Part shown: one piece after another, positions 8,730-19,015 of the stretch
Numbering within the stretch: position 1 is the first letter of the stretch
How the letters are laid out: each line of letters begins with the position of its first letter
NCBI RefSeq assembly: GCF_010731635.1
Contig: NZ_AP022583.1
Span: forward strand, 1,426,001 to 1,490,000
DNA length: 64,000 nt
Reading direction: 5' to 3'
Source of the DNA: Mycobacterium noviomagense
GTDB taxonomy: Bacteria > Actinomycetota > Actinomycetes > Mycobacteriales > Mycobacteriaceae
The notes under the pieces: model-generated
What the model saw: only the letters and a program-made list of their open reading frames with translations
Told to the model about the DNA's origin: nothing
Database searches by the model: none
Translations under genes and position numbers: made by a program

Positions 8730-9874
8730 GCGTTAAGCCGCCCACCTTGGATGTCGGCGCCATTCTGGCCGACACCACCAATCGGGTCGTTGTCTGCTGC
8801 GGCGCCGGCGGTGTCGGCAAGACCACCACCGCCGCGTCGATGGCGCTGCGGGCCGCTGAGTACGGCCGAACCGTCGTGGTGCTGACCATCGATCCCGCCA
8901 AGCGTTTGGCACAAGCGCTGGGGATCCAGGATCTCGGCAATTCACCGCAACGTGTCCCGCTGGCACCAGAAGTGCCCGGCGAGCTGTACGCGATGATGCT
9001 CGACATGCGCCGCACCTTCGACGAGATGGTGGTCCAGTATTCCGGACCTGAACGGGCACAAGCGATTCTGGACAACCAGTTCTACCAGACCGTCGCCACG
9101 TCGCTTGCCGGGACCCAGGAGTACATGGCGATGGAGAAGCTCGGTCAGTTGCTGAGCCAGGACCGTTGGGACTTGGTGGTGGTCGACACTCCCCCGTCGC
9201 GCAATGCGCTGGACTTCCTGGACGCGCCAAAACGGTTGGGCAGCTTCATGGATAGCCGACTGTGGCGGCTGCTGCTCGCACCCGGACGGGGGATCGGAAG
9301 ACTGGTCACCGGTGTCGTGGGCCTTGCGATGAAAGCCATGTCCACCATCCTCGGATCCCAAATGCTTTCGGATGCAGCAGCTTTCGTTCAATCGTTGGAC
9401 GCAACCTTCGGCGGCTTTCGGGAGAAGGCGGACCGCACCTATGCGCTGTTGAAGCGCCGGGGCACCCAGTTCGTGGTGGTGTCGGCGGCCGAACCGGACG
9501 CACTGCGTGAAGCGGCATTCTTCGTCGACCGGCTGTCGCGGGAACAGATGCCGCTGGCTGGGCTCATCTTGAACCGCACCCACCCCATGTTGAGTACGCT
9601 ACCCGCCGAGCGCGCGGTCGACGGCACCGAAATGTTGGAGGGGGCCGAACCCGACGACTCCACTGCGCTGGCCACCGCGGTGCTGCGAATCCACGCCGAG
9701 CGGGCGGGGATCGCCAAACGCGAGATCCGGCTGTTGTCCCGATTCACCGGGGCCCATCCGCACGTGCCGATCATCGGCGTGCCGTCGCTGCCGTTCGAGG
9801 TTTCAGACCTGGAAGCGCTGCGCGCACTCGCCGACCAGATGACTTCGGTCGATGCGGAGCGGACGGCGGGCTAG
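8726..9874 (+). CDS. ArsA/Get3-like ATPase, second subunit (Rv3680/BagB-like)
   Basis: A 382-residue partner of the preceding ATPase. It has its own Walker [10 protein letters not shown] (about 26–34) and the [16 protein letters not shown] switch (about 151–166). Unlike eukaryotic Get3, no CxxC dimer-zinc motif is visible in either subunit. A helical middle (about 165–230, with [14 protein letters not shown]) may form the client-binding groove. It is coupled to the upstream gene by a 4-base overlap and ends 8 bases before convergent whiB4. Confidence 0.92.
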   Translation: MSVKPPTLDVGAILADTTNRVVVCCGAGGVGKTTTAASMALRAAEYGRTVVVLTIDPAKRLAQALGIQDLGNSPQRVPLAPEVPGELYAMMLDMRRTFDEMVVQYSGPERAQAILDNQFYQTVATSLAGTQEYMAMEKLGQLLSQDRWDLVVVDTPPSRNALDFLDAPKRLGSFMDSRLWRLLLAPGRGIGRLVTGVVGLAMKAMSTILGSQMLSDAAAFVQSLDATFGGFREKADRTYALLKRRGTQFVVVSAAEPDALREAAFFVDRLSREQMPLAGLILNRTHPMLSTLPAERAVDGTEMLEGAEPDDSTALATAVLRIHAERAGIAKREIRLLSRFTGAHPHVPIIGVPSLPFEVSDLEALRALADQMTSVDAERTAG

Positions 9875-9881
9875 TCCAGAC

Positions 9882-10235
9882 TTAGCCAGCGTTGCGGTGC
9901 TTGCGTTGAGCAGCGAAGAACTCTGCCCACGACACCACCTCGGGGTGTTGCTTGAGGAGGGCACGGCGCTGACGCTCGGTCATCCCGCCCCACACCCCAA
10001 ACTCCACACGGTTGTCCAGCGCGTCGGCCCCACACTCCAACATCACCGGACAGTGGCGGCAGATCACCGCCGCCTTGCGCTGGGCGGCACCGCGGACAAA
10101 CAGTTCGTCGGGGTCAGCCGCACGACACAAAGCCTTGGATACCCAGGCGATACGGGACTCGGCATCAGTGTGGCGGACAGTGTTATGTGCGGGTGCTGTG
10201 CTCGTCTTGCGCGCAGCGGATCGTGTAGCTGACAC
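9882..10235 (-). CDS. whiB4: WhiB4, iron-sulfur redox-sensing regulator
   Basis: A 117-residue WhiB-family protein with the four cluster cysteines at about 37, 59, 62 and 68 (C-x21-C-x2-C-x5-C), followed by the GVWGG turn (about 80–84) and a basic tail with RQRRALLKQ. In M. tuberculosis WhiB4 holds an oxygen-sensitive [4Fe-4S] cluster and its oxidised form binds and condenses DNA during oxidative stress. The start used is the GTG at 10235. It is convergent with the Get3-like pair and divergent from ponA2. Confidence 0.94.
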   Translation of the reverse strand: MSATRSAARKTSTAPAHNTVRHTDAESRIAWVSKALCRAADPDELFVRGAAQRKAAVICRHCPVMLECGADALDNRVEFGVWGGMTERQRRALLKQHPEVVSWAEFFAAQRKHRNAG

Positions 10236-10568
10236 CAGCGCTCCCTTCCCTCAGGCCGCCGCTCCTTGACGACCCCCACCACCGGTGCGGCCAGACTGCG
10301 ATCTACGCCACACTATCTACGTCGGTGTTACCTGTATCTCACCGTGCGTCTAAGTTAGGTGGTCAGATGTCATTTGCGCAACAGTTCAATATCACCTTTT
10401 TTGGGACGACCGTGCCGTCCGATCACGAAACGATTACGAAGGACTCGTGGACAGGCCGATCTTGAGCCGACCCATGATGCCGGGGGACAATATCGGCGAA
10501 ACCGCCGGCAGCCCGGCCGTGAGCCGGTACTGGCGGAGATACCCGGAACCGTCGCTACTGTAGTACCC
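10236..10568. other. whiB4–ponA2 divergent intergenic region
   Basis: A 333-base control region with no supportable gene. It has an AT-richer patch around 10315–10440 and, at the ponA2 end, TACTGT (10556–10561) seven bases before the ponA2 ATG. That arrangement predicts a leaderless ponA2 transcript. No clear operator palindrome is seen. Confidence 0.5.
10556..10561 (+). promoter_or_regulatory. Probable −10 of ponA2 (leaderless start)
   Basis: TACTGT is followed by seven bases and then the ATG of ponA2, so the predicted transcription start coincides with the start codon. This supports the choice of 10569 over longer in-frame readings. Confidence 0.5.
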
Positions 10569-13001
10569 ATGTCGGAGCGCTCTTCGACCGGCATCACGGT
10601 CCTCAAGCTGGCCGGATGCTGTCTATTGGCCGCCGTGGTTGTCGCGGCTCTGCTGTTCCCGATCGCCGGTGGCATCGGGCTGATGTCCAACCGGGCTTCC
10701 GAGGTCGTCGCCAACGGCTCCGCCCAGCTTGTCCAGGGCGACGTGCCCGCAGTGACCACCATGGTCGACGCGAAGGGCAATACCATCGCGTGGCTGTATT
10801 CGCAGCGCCGGTTCGAGGTGCCCACCGACAAAATCGCCAACACGATGAAGCTGGCAATCGTCTCGATCGAGGACAAGCGGTTTGCCGAACACAACGGTGT
10901 GGACTGGAAGGGCACGCTGACGGGGCTGGCAGGTTATGCCTCCGGCGACGTCGACACCCGCGGTGGCTCGACGATCGAGCAGCAGTACGTCAAGAACTAC
11001 CAGTTGTTGGTGCTCGCCCAGACCGACGCCGAGAAGCGCGCGGCCGTCGAGACCACGCCGGCGCGCAAGCTGCGCGAAATCCGGATGGCGCTGACGTTGG
11101 ACAAGACGTTTTCCAAGCCGGAGATCTTGACCCGGTATCTGAACCTGGTCTCGTTCGGCAACGGAGCGTTCGGTGTCCAAGACGCCGCCCAGACCTATTT
11201 CGGTGTCAACGCCTCCGAGCTGAACTGGCAGCAGGCGGCGCTGCTGGCCGGGCTGGTGCAGTCCACGAGCGCACTCAATCCCTACACCAACCCAGAAGGG
11301 GCGCTGGCTCGTCGAAACCTGGTGTTGGACACCATGATCGAGAACCTGCCGCAAGAGGCTGACGCGTTGCGCGCCGCCAAGGCGCAGCCGCTAGGAATCT
11401 TGCCGCAACCCAACGAGCTGCCCCGAGGCTGCATCGCTGCGGGCGACCGCGCCTTCTTCTGCGACTACGTGCAGGCGTATCTGGCGCGGGCCGGGATCAG
11501 CAAGGAGCAGGTCGCCAGGGGTGGCTATCTGATTCGCACCACGCTCGACCCCGACGTGCAGGCTCCGGTCAAGCAGGCGATCGACAGCATCGCCAGCCCG
11601 GATCTGGACGGTATCGCCAGCGTGATGAGCGTGATCAGGCCCGGGAAGAACTCGCACAAGGTGCTGGCGATGGCCAGCAACCGCAGATACGGGCTCAACA
11701 CTGAGGCCGGTGAAACCATGCGGCCCCAGCCGTTCTCGCTCGTCGGCGACGGCGCCGGATCGATCTTCAAGATCTTCACCACCGCCGCGGCGATGGAGAT
11801 GGGCATGGGCATCAACACCCAGCTCGAGGTCCCGGGCAGCTTCCAGGCGAAGGGCTTGGGAAGCGGCGGCGCCAAGGGCTGCCCGAAGGAAACCTGGTGT
11901 GTGGTCAACGCGGGCAAATACCGCGGCTCGATGAACGTGACCGACGCGCTCGCCACCTCGCCCAACACCGCGTTCGCCAAGCTCATCTCGCAGATCGGGG
12001 TGCCGCGCGCGGTCGACATGGCGGTCCGGCTCGGGCTGCGCTCCTACGCCGACCCGGGCACCGCGCGCGACTACGATCCCGACAGCAACGAAAGCCTCGC
12101 CGACTTCATCAAGCGGCAGAACATCGGCTCGTTCACGCTAGGCCCGTTCGAGCTCAACGCGTTGGAGCTTTCGAACGTCGCTGCGACGCTGGCGTCGGGC
12201 GGCGTCTGGTGCCCCCCGAACCCGATCGACAAGCTCATCGACCGTGACGGCAACGAGGTCGCCGTCAACACCGAGCCCTGCGATCAGGTGGTGCCGGAGG
12301 GGCTGGCCAACACGCTGGCCAACGCGCTGAGCAAGGACAGCCAGGGCGGGGGCACGGCGGCGGGTTCGGCCGCTGCGGCGGGCTGGAACCTACCGATGTC
12401 CGGCAAGACCGGCACTACCGAGGCCCACCGGTCGTCGGGCTTCGTCGGCTTCACGAATCAATACGCGGCGGCCAACTACATCTACGACGATTCGAGTTCG
12501 CCGTCGGACCTGTGCTCCTTCCCGCTGCGACGCTGCGGCAGCGGTGATCTGTTCGGCGGCAACGAGCCGGCCCGCACCTGGTTCACCGCGATGAAGCCGA
12601 TCGCCACCAAATTCGGCGACGTGAAACTGCCGCCGATCGATCCCCGCTACGTCGACGGCGGGCCCGGCTCACGGGTACCCAGTGTCGCGGGGCTGGACGT
12701 AAACGAGGCACGCCAGCGTCTGAAAGAGGCCGGGTTCCAGGTCGCCGACCAGCCCACCCCCGTCAACAGCAGTGCCAAGTACGGCGAAGTGGTCGGCACC
12801 TCGCCGAGCGGGCAGACCATCCCCGGTTCGGTGATCACGATCGAGACAAGCAACGGCATCCCGCCGGCCCCGCCTCCGCCACCGGAAGGCGGTCCGGCGC
12901 CCGTCGGCTCGACCACTGTGGAGATTCCGGGCTTGCCGCCGATCACCATCCCCCTGCTGGGTCCGCCGCCGCCGCCCGGCGAGCCGCCGCCACCGCCATA
13001 G
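10569..13001 (+). CDS. ponA2: PonA2, bifunctional class A penicillin-binding protein
   Basis: An 810-residue peptidoglycan polymerase and crosslinker. Order: one membrane anchor (about 10–38); glycosyltransferase 51 domain with the catalytic EDKRFAEH (about 97–104) and GGSTIEQQ; transpeptidase domain with the SxxK serine in GSIFK (about 400), SPN, and KTGTTE (about 617); a C-terminal PASTA domain (RVPSVAGLDVNEARQRLKEAG, about 700–765); and a Pro-rich tail. It acts at the outer face of the membrane and in M. tuberculosis is needed under stress and for dormancy survival. It precedes the phosphoesterase gene by 55 bases. Confidence 0.96.
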   Translation: MSERSSTGITVLKLAGCCLLAAVVVAALLFPIAGGIGLMSNRASEVVANGSAQLVQGDVPAVTTMVDAKGNTIAWLYSQRRFEVPTDKIANTMKLAIVSIEDKRFAEHNGVDWKGTLTGLAGYASGDVDTRGGSTIEQQYVKNYQLLVLAQTDAEKRAAVETTPARKLREIRMALTLDKTFSKPEILTRYLNLVSFGNGAFGVQDAAQTYFGVNASELNWQQAALLAGLVQSTSALNPYTNPEGALARRNLVLDTMIENLPQEADALRAAKAQPLGILPQPNELPRGCIAAGDRAFFCDYVQAYLARAGISKEQVARGGYLIRTTLDPDVQAPVKQAIDSIASPDLDGIASVMSVIRPGKNSHKVLAMASNRRYGLNTEAGETMRPQPFSLVGDGAGSIFKIFTTAAAMEMGMGINTQLEVPGSFQAKGLGSGGAKGCPKETWCVVNAGKYRGSMNVTDALATSPNTAFAKLISQIGVPRAVDMAVRLGLRSYADPGTARDYDPDSNESLADFIKRQNIGSFTLGPFELNALELSNVAATLASGGVWCPPNPIDKLIDRDGNEVAVNTEPCDQVVPEGLANTLANALSKDSQGGGTAAGSAAAAGWNLPMSGKTGTTEAHRSSGFVGFTNQYAAANYIYDDSSSPSDLCSFPLRRCGSGDLFGGNEPARTWFTAMKPIATKFGDVKLPPIDPRYVDGGPGSRVPSVAGLDVNEARQRLKEAGFQVADQPTPVNSSAKYGEVVGTSPSGQTIPGSVITIETSNGIPPAPPPPPEGGPAPVGSTTVEIPGLPPITIPLLGPPPPPGEPPPPP

Positions 13002-13056
13002 CGTTCACGCGAGGCTCGGGGCGCTGCGCACTGCCGAACGGCAGTAGGCTGCCTGC

Positions 13057-14007
13057 ATGCCTGCCGCGTGGAAAACTACCGGTGCCGTCGTGCTCGGCTC
13101 CGCCGTCGCCGGCGTCGGTTACGGATCGATCGTCGAGCGCAACGCCTTCGTGCTGCGTGAGCTGACCATGCCGGTGTTGACGCCCGGCTCGTCGCCGCTG
13201 CGGGTGCTGCACATCAGCGACATCCACATGCGCCCCCACCAGCGTCGCAAGCAGGTGTGGCTGCGTGAACTGGCCGCCTGGGAGCCCGATCTGGTCGTCA
13301 ACACCGGCGACAACCTGGCGCACCCCAAGGCGGTGCCCGCGGTCGTGCAAACGCTCGGCGACCTGTTGTCGCTGCCGGGCGTGTTCGTCTTCGGCAGCAA
13401 CGACTACTTCGGGCCGCGGCCGAAGAACCCGCTGAACTACCTGACTAACCCGGGCCACCGAACCCACGGCGAGCCCCTGCCCTGGCAGGACTTGCGGGCG
13501 GCGTTCACCGAGCGCGGGTGGCTCGACCTCACCCACAACCGCCGCGAGTTCGAGGTGGCCGGCCTGCACATTGCGGCCGCCGGGGTCGACGACCCGCACA
13601 TCGACCGCGACCGCTACGAGACGATCGCCGGTCCGGCCAGCCCGGCGGCGAATCTGCGGCTGGGGCTCACGCATTCGCCGGAGCCGCGTGTCTTGGACCG
13701 CTTCGCCGCCGACGGCTACCAGCTGGTGATGGCTGGGCACACACACGGCGGGCAGGTGTGCCTGCCGTTCTACGGGGCCGTCGTCACCAACTGTGGTTTG
13801 GACCGCTCGCGGGTGAAGGGGGCGTCGCGCTGGGGTGCAAGCATGCGGCTGCATGTATCGGCAGGGATCGGTACCTCGCCGTATGCGCCGCTGCGGTTCT
13901 GCTGCCGGCCGGAGGCCACGCTGCTGACATTGATTGCGACGCCGACGGGTGGCCGCGACTCGAGTCGCACCCGCGGCCGCTCGCAGCCGACCGCTTCGGT
14001 GCATTGA
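13057..14007 (+). CDS. Calcineurin-like metallophosphoesterase (Rv3683-like)
   Basis: A 316-residue phosphoesterase with the full dimetal signature: HISDIHM (about 52–58), NTGDNL (about 83–88), GSNDYFG (about 112–118) and GHTHGGQ (about 226–232). The N-terminus (about 8–24) is a hydrophobic stretch that could anchor it to the membrane, as in YkuE-type enzymes. Substrate unknown; YkuE-like relatives act on phosphorylated envelope or lipid compounds. TAGGCT six bases before the ATG suggests a leaderless transcript. The stop overlaps the next gene's TTG by 4 bases. Confidence 0.9.
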   Translation: MPAAWKTTGAVVLGSAVAGVGYGSIVERNAFVLRELTMPVLTPGSSPLRVLHISDIHMRPHQRRKQVWLRELAAWEPDLVVNTGDNLAHPKAVPAVVQTLGDLLSLPGVFVFGSNDYFGPRPKNPLNYLTNPGHRTHGEPLPWQDLRAAFTERGWLDLTHNRREFEVAGLHIAAAGVDDPHIDRDRYETIAGPASPAANLRLGLTHSPEPRVLDRFAADGYQLVMAGHTHGGQVCLPFYGAVVTNCGLDRSRVKGASRWGASMRLHVSAGIGTSPYAPLRFCCRPEATLLTLIATPTGGRDSSRTRGRSQPTASVH

Positions 14008-15110
14008 CGCCACAGACCCGTGTCGCGGTCCGCGGCGGGTCACGCGACTGGACCGACGATGCGATCCGGCTGATCGAGGCCGACGCCCGTCGCAGTGCCG
14101 ACACCCACCTCCTGCGGTATCCGCTGCCGACGTCGTGGGCTGGCGACGTCGATGTCGAGCTCTATCTCAAGGACGAGACCACGCACATCACCGGCAGCCT
14201 CAAACATCGGCTGGCGCGGTCGCTGTTCCTCTATGCGCTGTGCAACGGGTGGATCGGCGAGAACACCACAGTGGTCGAGGCGTCGTCAGGCTCCACGGCG
14301 GTCTCGGAGGCATACTTCGCCGCGCTGCTGGGTTTGCCGTTTATCGCGGTGATGCCCGCATCCACCAGCGCCGCGAAAGTGGCGTTGATCCAATCCCAAG
14401 GTGGCCGTTGCCATTTCGTCGAGCACGGGGGCGAGATCTATGCCGAGGCCGAGCGCGTCGCCAACGACACCGGCGGACATTATCTCGACCAGTTCACCAA
14501 CGCCGAGCGCGCGACGGACTGGCGGGGCAACAACAACATCGCCGAGTCGATCTATGTCCAGATGCGGGAGGAAAAACACCCCGTGCCGGAATGGATCGTG
14601 GTCGGAGCGGGCACCGGGGGAACCAGCGCGACGATCGGCCGCTACATCCGCTACCGGCGCCACGCCACCCGGTTGTGCGTCGTGGACCCGGAGAATTCCG
14701 CGTTCTTTCCTGCCTACGCCGAATGCCGCTATGACGCTGTAGTCACCGCCTCGTCGCGCATTGAAGGGATCGGGCGCCCGCGCGTGGAGCCGTCGTTTCT
14801 GCCGGAAGTGGTGGACCGGATGGTGTCGGTACCGGATGCCGCTTCGATCGCGGCGGCCCGCCATGCCAGCGCAGTTTTGGGCCGCCGGGTCGGTGCGTCG
14901 ACCGGGACGAACCTGTGGGGCGCTTTCGGCCTACTTGCGGAGATGGTCGCTGCCGGGCGCAGCGGCTCGGTGGTCACGCTCCTCGCCGACAGCGGTGACC
15001 GCTATACCGACACTTACTTCTGCGACGAGTGGGTGACCGCGCAGGGCCTGGACCCGACCGAGCCAGCGGCGACGCTGTCGGAGTTCGAACGCTCCTGCCG
15101 CTGGGAGTGA
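14004..15110 (+). CDS. cds1: PLP-dependent cysteine desulfhydrase/synthase-like enzyme (Cds1, Rv3684)
   Basis: A 368-residue fold-type II PLP enzyme. The PLP lysine is in [11 protein letters not shown] (about 64–68), and the phosphate loop is in GAGTGGTSA (about 204–212). M. tuberculosis Rv3684 (Cds1) degrades cysteine to H2S, pyruvate and ammonia and supports respiration; the assignment here rests on homology and synteny. The TTG at 14004 is used because it overlaps the phosphoesterase stop (TTGA) and no ATG or GTG occurs before the conserved RGGSRDW region. A short C-terminal extension follows the PLP domain. Confidence 0.9.
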   Translation: MTPQTRVAVRGGSRDWTDDAIRLIEADARRSADTHLLRYPLPTSWAGDVDVELYLKDETTHITGSLKHRLARSLFLYALCNGWIGENTTVVEASSGSTAVSEAYFAALLGLPFIAVMPASTSAAKVALIQSQGGRCHFVEHGGEIYAEAERVANDTGGHYLDQFTNAERATDWRGNNNIAESIYVQMREEKHPVPEWIVVGAGTGGTSATIGRYIRYRRHATRLCVVDPENSAFFPAYAECRYDAVVTASSRIEGIGRPRVEPSFLPEVVDRMVSVPDAASIAAARHASAVLGRRVGASTGTNLWGAFGLLAEMVAAGRSGSVVTLLADSGDRYTDTYFCDEWVTAQGLDPTEPAATLSEFERSCRWE

Positions 15111-15211
15111 TCCCATACGTCGTCGACTTCGCTCTCGGGCGCGGTCAGTAGCAACCACAGCACCGCAAGCCCGAGCAAGCCACCGAATACCACGGCGCCT
15201 AAGACGGTCAT
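15014..15211 (-). CDS. Small single-pass membrane protein, partly antisense to cds1
   Basis: A 65-residue reading frame starting [22 protein letters not shown], a clean membrane helix, followed by an acidic then polar tail. Its last 32 codons lie antisense to the 3' end of the cds1-type gene. The N-terminal half looks like a real protein; the C-terminal half may only be open because of high GC. Function unknown. Confidence 0.4.
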   Translation of the reverse strand: MTVLGAVVFGGLLGLAVLWLLLTAPESEVDDVWDHSQRQERSNSDSVAAGSVGSRPCAVTHSSQK

Positions 15212-15419
15212 GACGTTCTCGCTTCCCTTGGCCTGTCGTTAGTGTCCTAAACGTCGCCGACAAATCGTCTGTTCCACGCCGGAATGTGGGGCATATCCTC
15301 GGCCGCGCCTGGTGTGATCCAGGGCACGCAACGGTCCGGCCTCTGAGATCGGGTACCCGTCGCCTGCCACATCGAACCGACTTCAAGTTGCGGTTTGGCC
15401 AGCCGACCGAGTGGTGCGA

Positions 15420-15425
15420 TAGGCT
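15420..15425 (+). promoter_or_regulatory. Possible −10 of the tRNA-Pro gene
   Basis: TAGGCT lies 14 bases before the first base of the tRNA, giving a short 5' leader of about 8 bases. A −35 is not convincing. Confidence 0.35.
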
Positions 15426-15439
15426 GTCGTGGCTTCATG

Positions 15440-15513
<74 letters not shown>

Positions 15514-15589
15514 CTCGCCGTCTAAGACCACCAAGTGGTGGGTAATACCTCTCCTGGATGTCCGGCTGTGACTTAGGAAGAGGTGTGCG

Positions 15590-17392
15590 ATGGCAAGCGC
15601 TCTGGTTGCCGACTACGTGTTGGAACGGCTGCGCGATTGGGGAGTCGAGAAGGTTTTCGCCTACGCGGGTGACGGGATCAACGGCCTGCTGGCCGCCTGG
15701 GGCCGCGCCGGCAATAAGCCGAAGTTCGTGCAGGCTCGCCACGAGGAAATGTCCGCGTTCGAGGCAGTCGGTTACGCGAAGTTCAGCAACCGGATCGGGG
15801 TGTGCGCCGCGACGTCCGGTCCTGGAGCGATCCACCTGCTCAACGGACTGTATGACGCCAAGCTCGACCGGGTACCGGTGCTCGCGATCGTCGGGCAAAC
15901 CAACCGCAGCGCGATGGGCGGTTCTTACCAGCAAGAAGTCGATTTGATGAGCCTCTACAAGGACGTGGCGAGCGACTACATCCAGATGGTGACCGTGCCC
16001 GAGCAGCTACCCAATGTGCTGGACCGGGCCATCCGTACCGCGCTGACCAGACGGGCACCGACAGCCGTGATCATCCCGGCCGACGTGCAGGAGCTCGAAT
16101 ACTCGCCGCCGCCGCACGAATTCAAATATGTGCCCTCCAGCCTCGGTTTCGAGTGGCCCGACGTCGAGCCGTCGAAGACGGGGCTGCAGAAGGCGGCCGA
16201 CGTGCTCAACGCGGGAGAACGCGTCGCGATGCTTGTGGGCTGCGGTGCCCGCGGTGCGATCAAGGAGGTCACCGAGATCGCCGACCTACTCGGCGCCGGC
16301 GCCGCCAAACCGTTGCTGGGCAAGGACGTGCTCTCCGACGAACTGCCATGGGTGACCGGCGCGATCGGGCTGCTGGGCACGCGCCCTAGCTATGAGATGA
16401 TGCGCGACTGCGACACCCTGCTCACCGTCGGCTCGAGTTTCCCCTACACCCAGTTCCTGCCACCGTTCGGACAAGCGCGTGGCGTGCAGATCGACATCGA
16501 CCCGGCGTTGATCGGGATGCGCTATCCCAACGAGGTCAACCTGGTGGGCGACGCCGCCGCGACGCTGCGCGCGCTGATACCGATGATCCAGCGCAAGTCC
16601 GACCGTTCTTGGCGTGAAACCATCGAGAAGAACGTGCAGCGGTGGTGGGAAACCATGGCGATGGAAGCCGACGTCGCCGCCGATCCGATCAACCCGATGA
16701 AGCTGTTCGCCGAGCTGTCGCCGAGGCTGCCCGACAACGCGATCGTGACCGCGGACTCCGGCTCGGCAGCGAATTGGTATGCGCGCCAACTCAAGTTCCG
16801 CGGCGACATGCGCGGCTCGCTGTCGGGAAATCTCGCCACGATGGGGCCGGGTGTGCCCTACGGCATCGGCGGCAAGTTCGCCAATCCCGACCGCCCGGTG
16901 ATCGTGTTCGCCGGCGACGGCGCGATGCAGATGAACGGGATGGCCGAGCTGATCACTATCGCGCACTACTGGAAGGAGTGGGCCGACCCCCGGTTGGTGG
17001 TCGCTGTTCTGCACAACAACGACCTCAACCAGGTGACGTGGGAGATGCGGGCGATGGCTGGCGCGCCGAAATTCCCTGAGTCGCAAACTCTTCCGAGCGT
17101 CGACTTCGCTGCCTTCGCCGCGAGCTTGGGTCTGGGTTCGGCGACGTTGACCGAGCCGGACCAGATCGCGTCGGCGTGGGATCAGGCGCTGCGCGCTGAT
17201 CGACCCACGGTGCTCGACGTGCACTGCGACCCGAACATTCCGCCGGTGCCGCCGCACGCCACCTTCGATCAAATGAAGGCCGCCGCGATGTCCGTACTCA
17301 AGGGCGACGAGGACGCGTTCGGCATCATGAAGGAAGGCATCAAGATCAAGGCGCAGGAGTTTATGCCGCATCGCGACAAGAGCCGCACCTGA
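15590..17392 (+). CDS. Thiamine pyrophosphate enzyme, pyruvate oxidase/acetolactate synthase-like
   Basis: A 600-residue three-domain TPP enzyme. The N-terminal Pyr domain has the activating Glu in ARHEEMSAF (about 51–53); the middle domain is a Rossmann-type nucleotide-binding fold; and the C-terminal PP domain carries the TPP motif starting GDGAMQMNG (about 443) and ending near NNDLNQ. The closest functional class is PoxB-type pyruvate oxidase/dehydrogenase or a related 2-oxoacid decarboxylase; the C-terminal membrane-binding helix of PoxB is not evident. The start is preceded by AGGAAGAGG. It stands alone after tRNA-Pro, outside the M. tuberculosis gene order. Confidence 0.87.
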   Translation: MASALVADYVLERLRDWGVEKVFAYAGDGINGLLAAWGRAGNKPKFVQARHEEMSAFEAVGYAKFSNRIGVCAATSGPGAIHLLNGLYDAKLDRVPVLAIVGQTNRSAMGGSYQQEVDLMSLYKDVASDYIQMVTVPEQLPNVLDRAIRTALTRRAPTAVIIPADVQELEYSPPPHEFKYVPSSLGFEWPDVEPSKTGLQKAADVLNAGERVAMLVGCGARGAIKEVTEIADLLGAGAAKPLLGKDVLSDELPWVTGAIGLLGTRPSYEMMRDCDTLLTVGSSFPYTQFLPPFGQARGVQIDIDPALIGMRYPNEVNLVGDAAATLRALIPMIQRKSDRSWRETIEKNVQRWWETMAMEADVAADPINPMKLFAELSPRLPDNAIVTADSGSAANWYARQLKFRGDMRGSLSGNLATMGPGVPYGIGGKFANPDRPVIVFAGDGAMQMNGMAELITIAHYWKEWADPRLVVAVLHNNDLNQVTWEMRAMAGAPKFPESQTLPSVDFAAFAASLGLGSATLTEPDQIASAWDQALRADRPTVLDVHCDPNIPPVPPHATFDQMKAAAMSVLKGDEDAFGIMKEGIKIKAQEFMPHRDKSRT

Positions 17393-17443
17393 CGACTAAC
17401 GATAAGGCCTTGACCCGCAGGCTATTTCGATAGCTATGCCACA

Positions 17444-18265
17444 TCATCGTCTTCGTCGTCGTCTTCTCCGTCGCGGAGAAGTTTTTTGGGGTGGTGGAAG
17501 AGGTCGACGCGGGGCTGGCCGCGAATCTAGGTGCGGTGGTGGGATCCATTCGGTGGCACCGTCGCGGCGTTTGCGGGTTTGCCAGCCGCCGGGTTGGACG
17601 ATGCGGTGGTTGGTGCCGCAGGCCAGGGTCAGGTCGTTGACGTCGGTGGTGCGGCATGTGGCGTAGCCAGTGACGTGGTGCACCTCGGTGAAGTAGGCGG
17701 GCACATCACAATACGGGGCGGTGCAGCCACGATCCTTGGCGTACAACACGATCCGCTGACCCGGTGACGCCAGCCGTTTGGTGTGATACAGCGCCAGCGC
17801 TTTGCCCTTGTCGAAGATCGCCAAGTAATGGTGCGCGTGGCGGGCCAGACGGCCCACATCGCTCATCGGCAAGATGCTGCCGCCACCAGTGAGCCCGGTA
17901 CCCGCACCGGCTTCCAACTCGACCAGCGTGGTGGTGACGATGATGGTCGCCGGTAGTCCGTTGTGTCGGCCGAGTTCTCCGCTGGCCAGCAGGGCGCGCA
18001 GGGCGGCGTTGAGCGCATCATGGTTGCGCTGCGCCGCCGAGCGGGTGTCGGCGTCGATGGCCTGTTGACTGGGTGCACCGTCGACGCACGGCGCCTCCTC
18101 GGCGGGATTGGCCATGCCGGGAGCGGCCAGCTTGGCCAGCACCGCTTCCACCGTTGCGCGGGCTTGGGGGGTCAGCCAGCCCCGGATCGGGCTCATCCCG
18201 TCGATGTCTTGTTTGCCCAGGCTCAACCCACGGCGGCGGGCCCGGTCCTCGTCGCTGAAGTTGAG
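17444..18265 (-). pseudogene. N-terminally truncated 13E12-family HNH endonuclease-like gene
   Basis: The surviving part (about 273 codons) is the C-terminal half of a DUF222/13E12 repeat protein: [16 protein letters not shown], the DIFDKG-like YLAIFDKG region, and the HNH motif around [18 protein letters not shown] with [12 protein letters not shown]. Intact members are usually 400–500 residues. Here the family-specific sequence continues upstream of any good start (DEDRARRRG before the TTG at 18226) and then runs into a stop at 18266–18268, only a few bases from the universal stress gene. The missing N-terminal half suggests deletion during rearrangement of this region. Confidence 0.75.
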
Positions 18266-18277
18266 TCAGCGATGAGC

Positions 18278-18769
18278 TCAGTCGGCTGTGTGGACGATCA
18301 GCACGTCGGTCTTGGCCTTGCGGCAGACGTTGGCTGGGACCGATCCCAGCAGCTGCCCTCCCGCGACGTTGAGCCCTACGTCGCCGATGACCAGTAGGTC
18401 GGCGTTGACTTCCTTGGCCAGTTTCACTAGCGCAGGCGCTGGCGCGCCGACGACCGCCCGCTCTTCGATGTCTTGAGCGCCCGCGATCTTCGCCCGGTTG
18501 TGGGCCTCCCGCAGGATGGCGTAGACGGGGGCCGACCCGTGCATCTTGTAGGCCCCCTCGCCTCCAAGGGTGTACTCGGCGCGCGGATCAATCACACGGT
18601 CCGGCCGGGCTGGTCTCGCCCAACCTCCCTTGTCCGGATGAGGCAGGTGCGCCATCGCGATGATCAACTTCGCCCTATTCTCCGCGGCGAACGCCGCTGC
18701 GTGGTCCACTGCACGCAGCGACGAATCCGAACCATCGGTGCCGACCACCAGGGTCTGGTAGGCGCCCAT
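18278..18769 (-). CDS. Universal stress protein, single domain
   Basis: A 163-residue UspA-fold protein starting MGAYQTLVVGTDGSDSSLRA. The C-terminal GDVGLNVAGGQLLGSV segment fits the ATP-binding G-x2-G-x9-G(S) pattern, followed by KTDVLIVHT. Mycobacterial single-domain USPs respond to hypoxia, stationary phase and other stresses; which applies here is unknown. It lies directly beside the truncated 13E12 gene, and upstream is a 246-base gap to the divergent DUF4185 gene. Confidence 0.9.
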   Translation of the reverse strand: MGAYQTLVVGTDGSDSSLRAVDHAAAFAAENRAKLIIAMAHLPHPDKGGWARPARPDRVIDPRAEYTLGGEGAYKMHGSAPVYAILREAHNRAKIAGAQDIEERAVVGAPAPALVKLAKEVNADLLVIGDVGLNVAGGQLLGSVPANVCRKAKTDVLIVHTAD

Positions 18770-19015
18770 TTCCGTTTCAGTGTAAAAGGCCGACGGCGGC
18801 TCAAGAACCCCCAAAACTGACTCCGCCGGGGGAACAAGCCCGCCTCAGCCGCACTGCATGATGACCGACTCCCGGCGAAATTCCCGGTTGCGACACGGTC
18901 ACGGATTCGTACCGTTTGACGCATCAGCGGTCACAACAAGAACATCGATCACTATCGTCACATCAGCTACCTGCCGACGTCAATTGGGACGTCCTGCCCC
19001 GCTGAAAGGTGTGAC

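Noticed and set aside
13057..15110. Fusion of the phosphoesterase and cds1 genes
   Set aside because: The frames differ and each has its own stop and start with a 4-base overlap.
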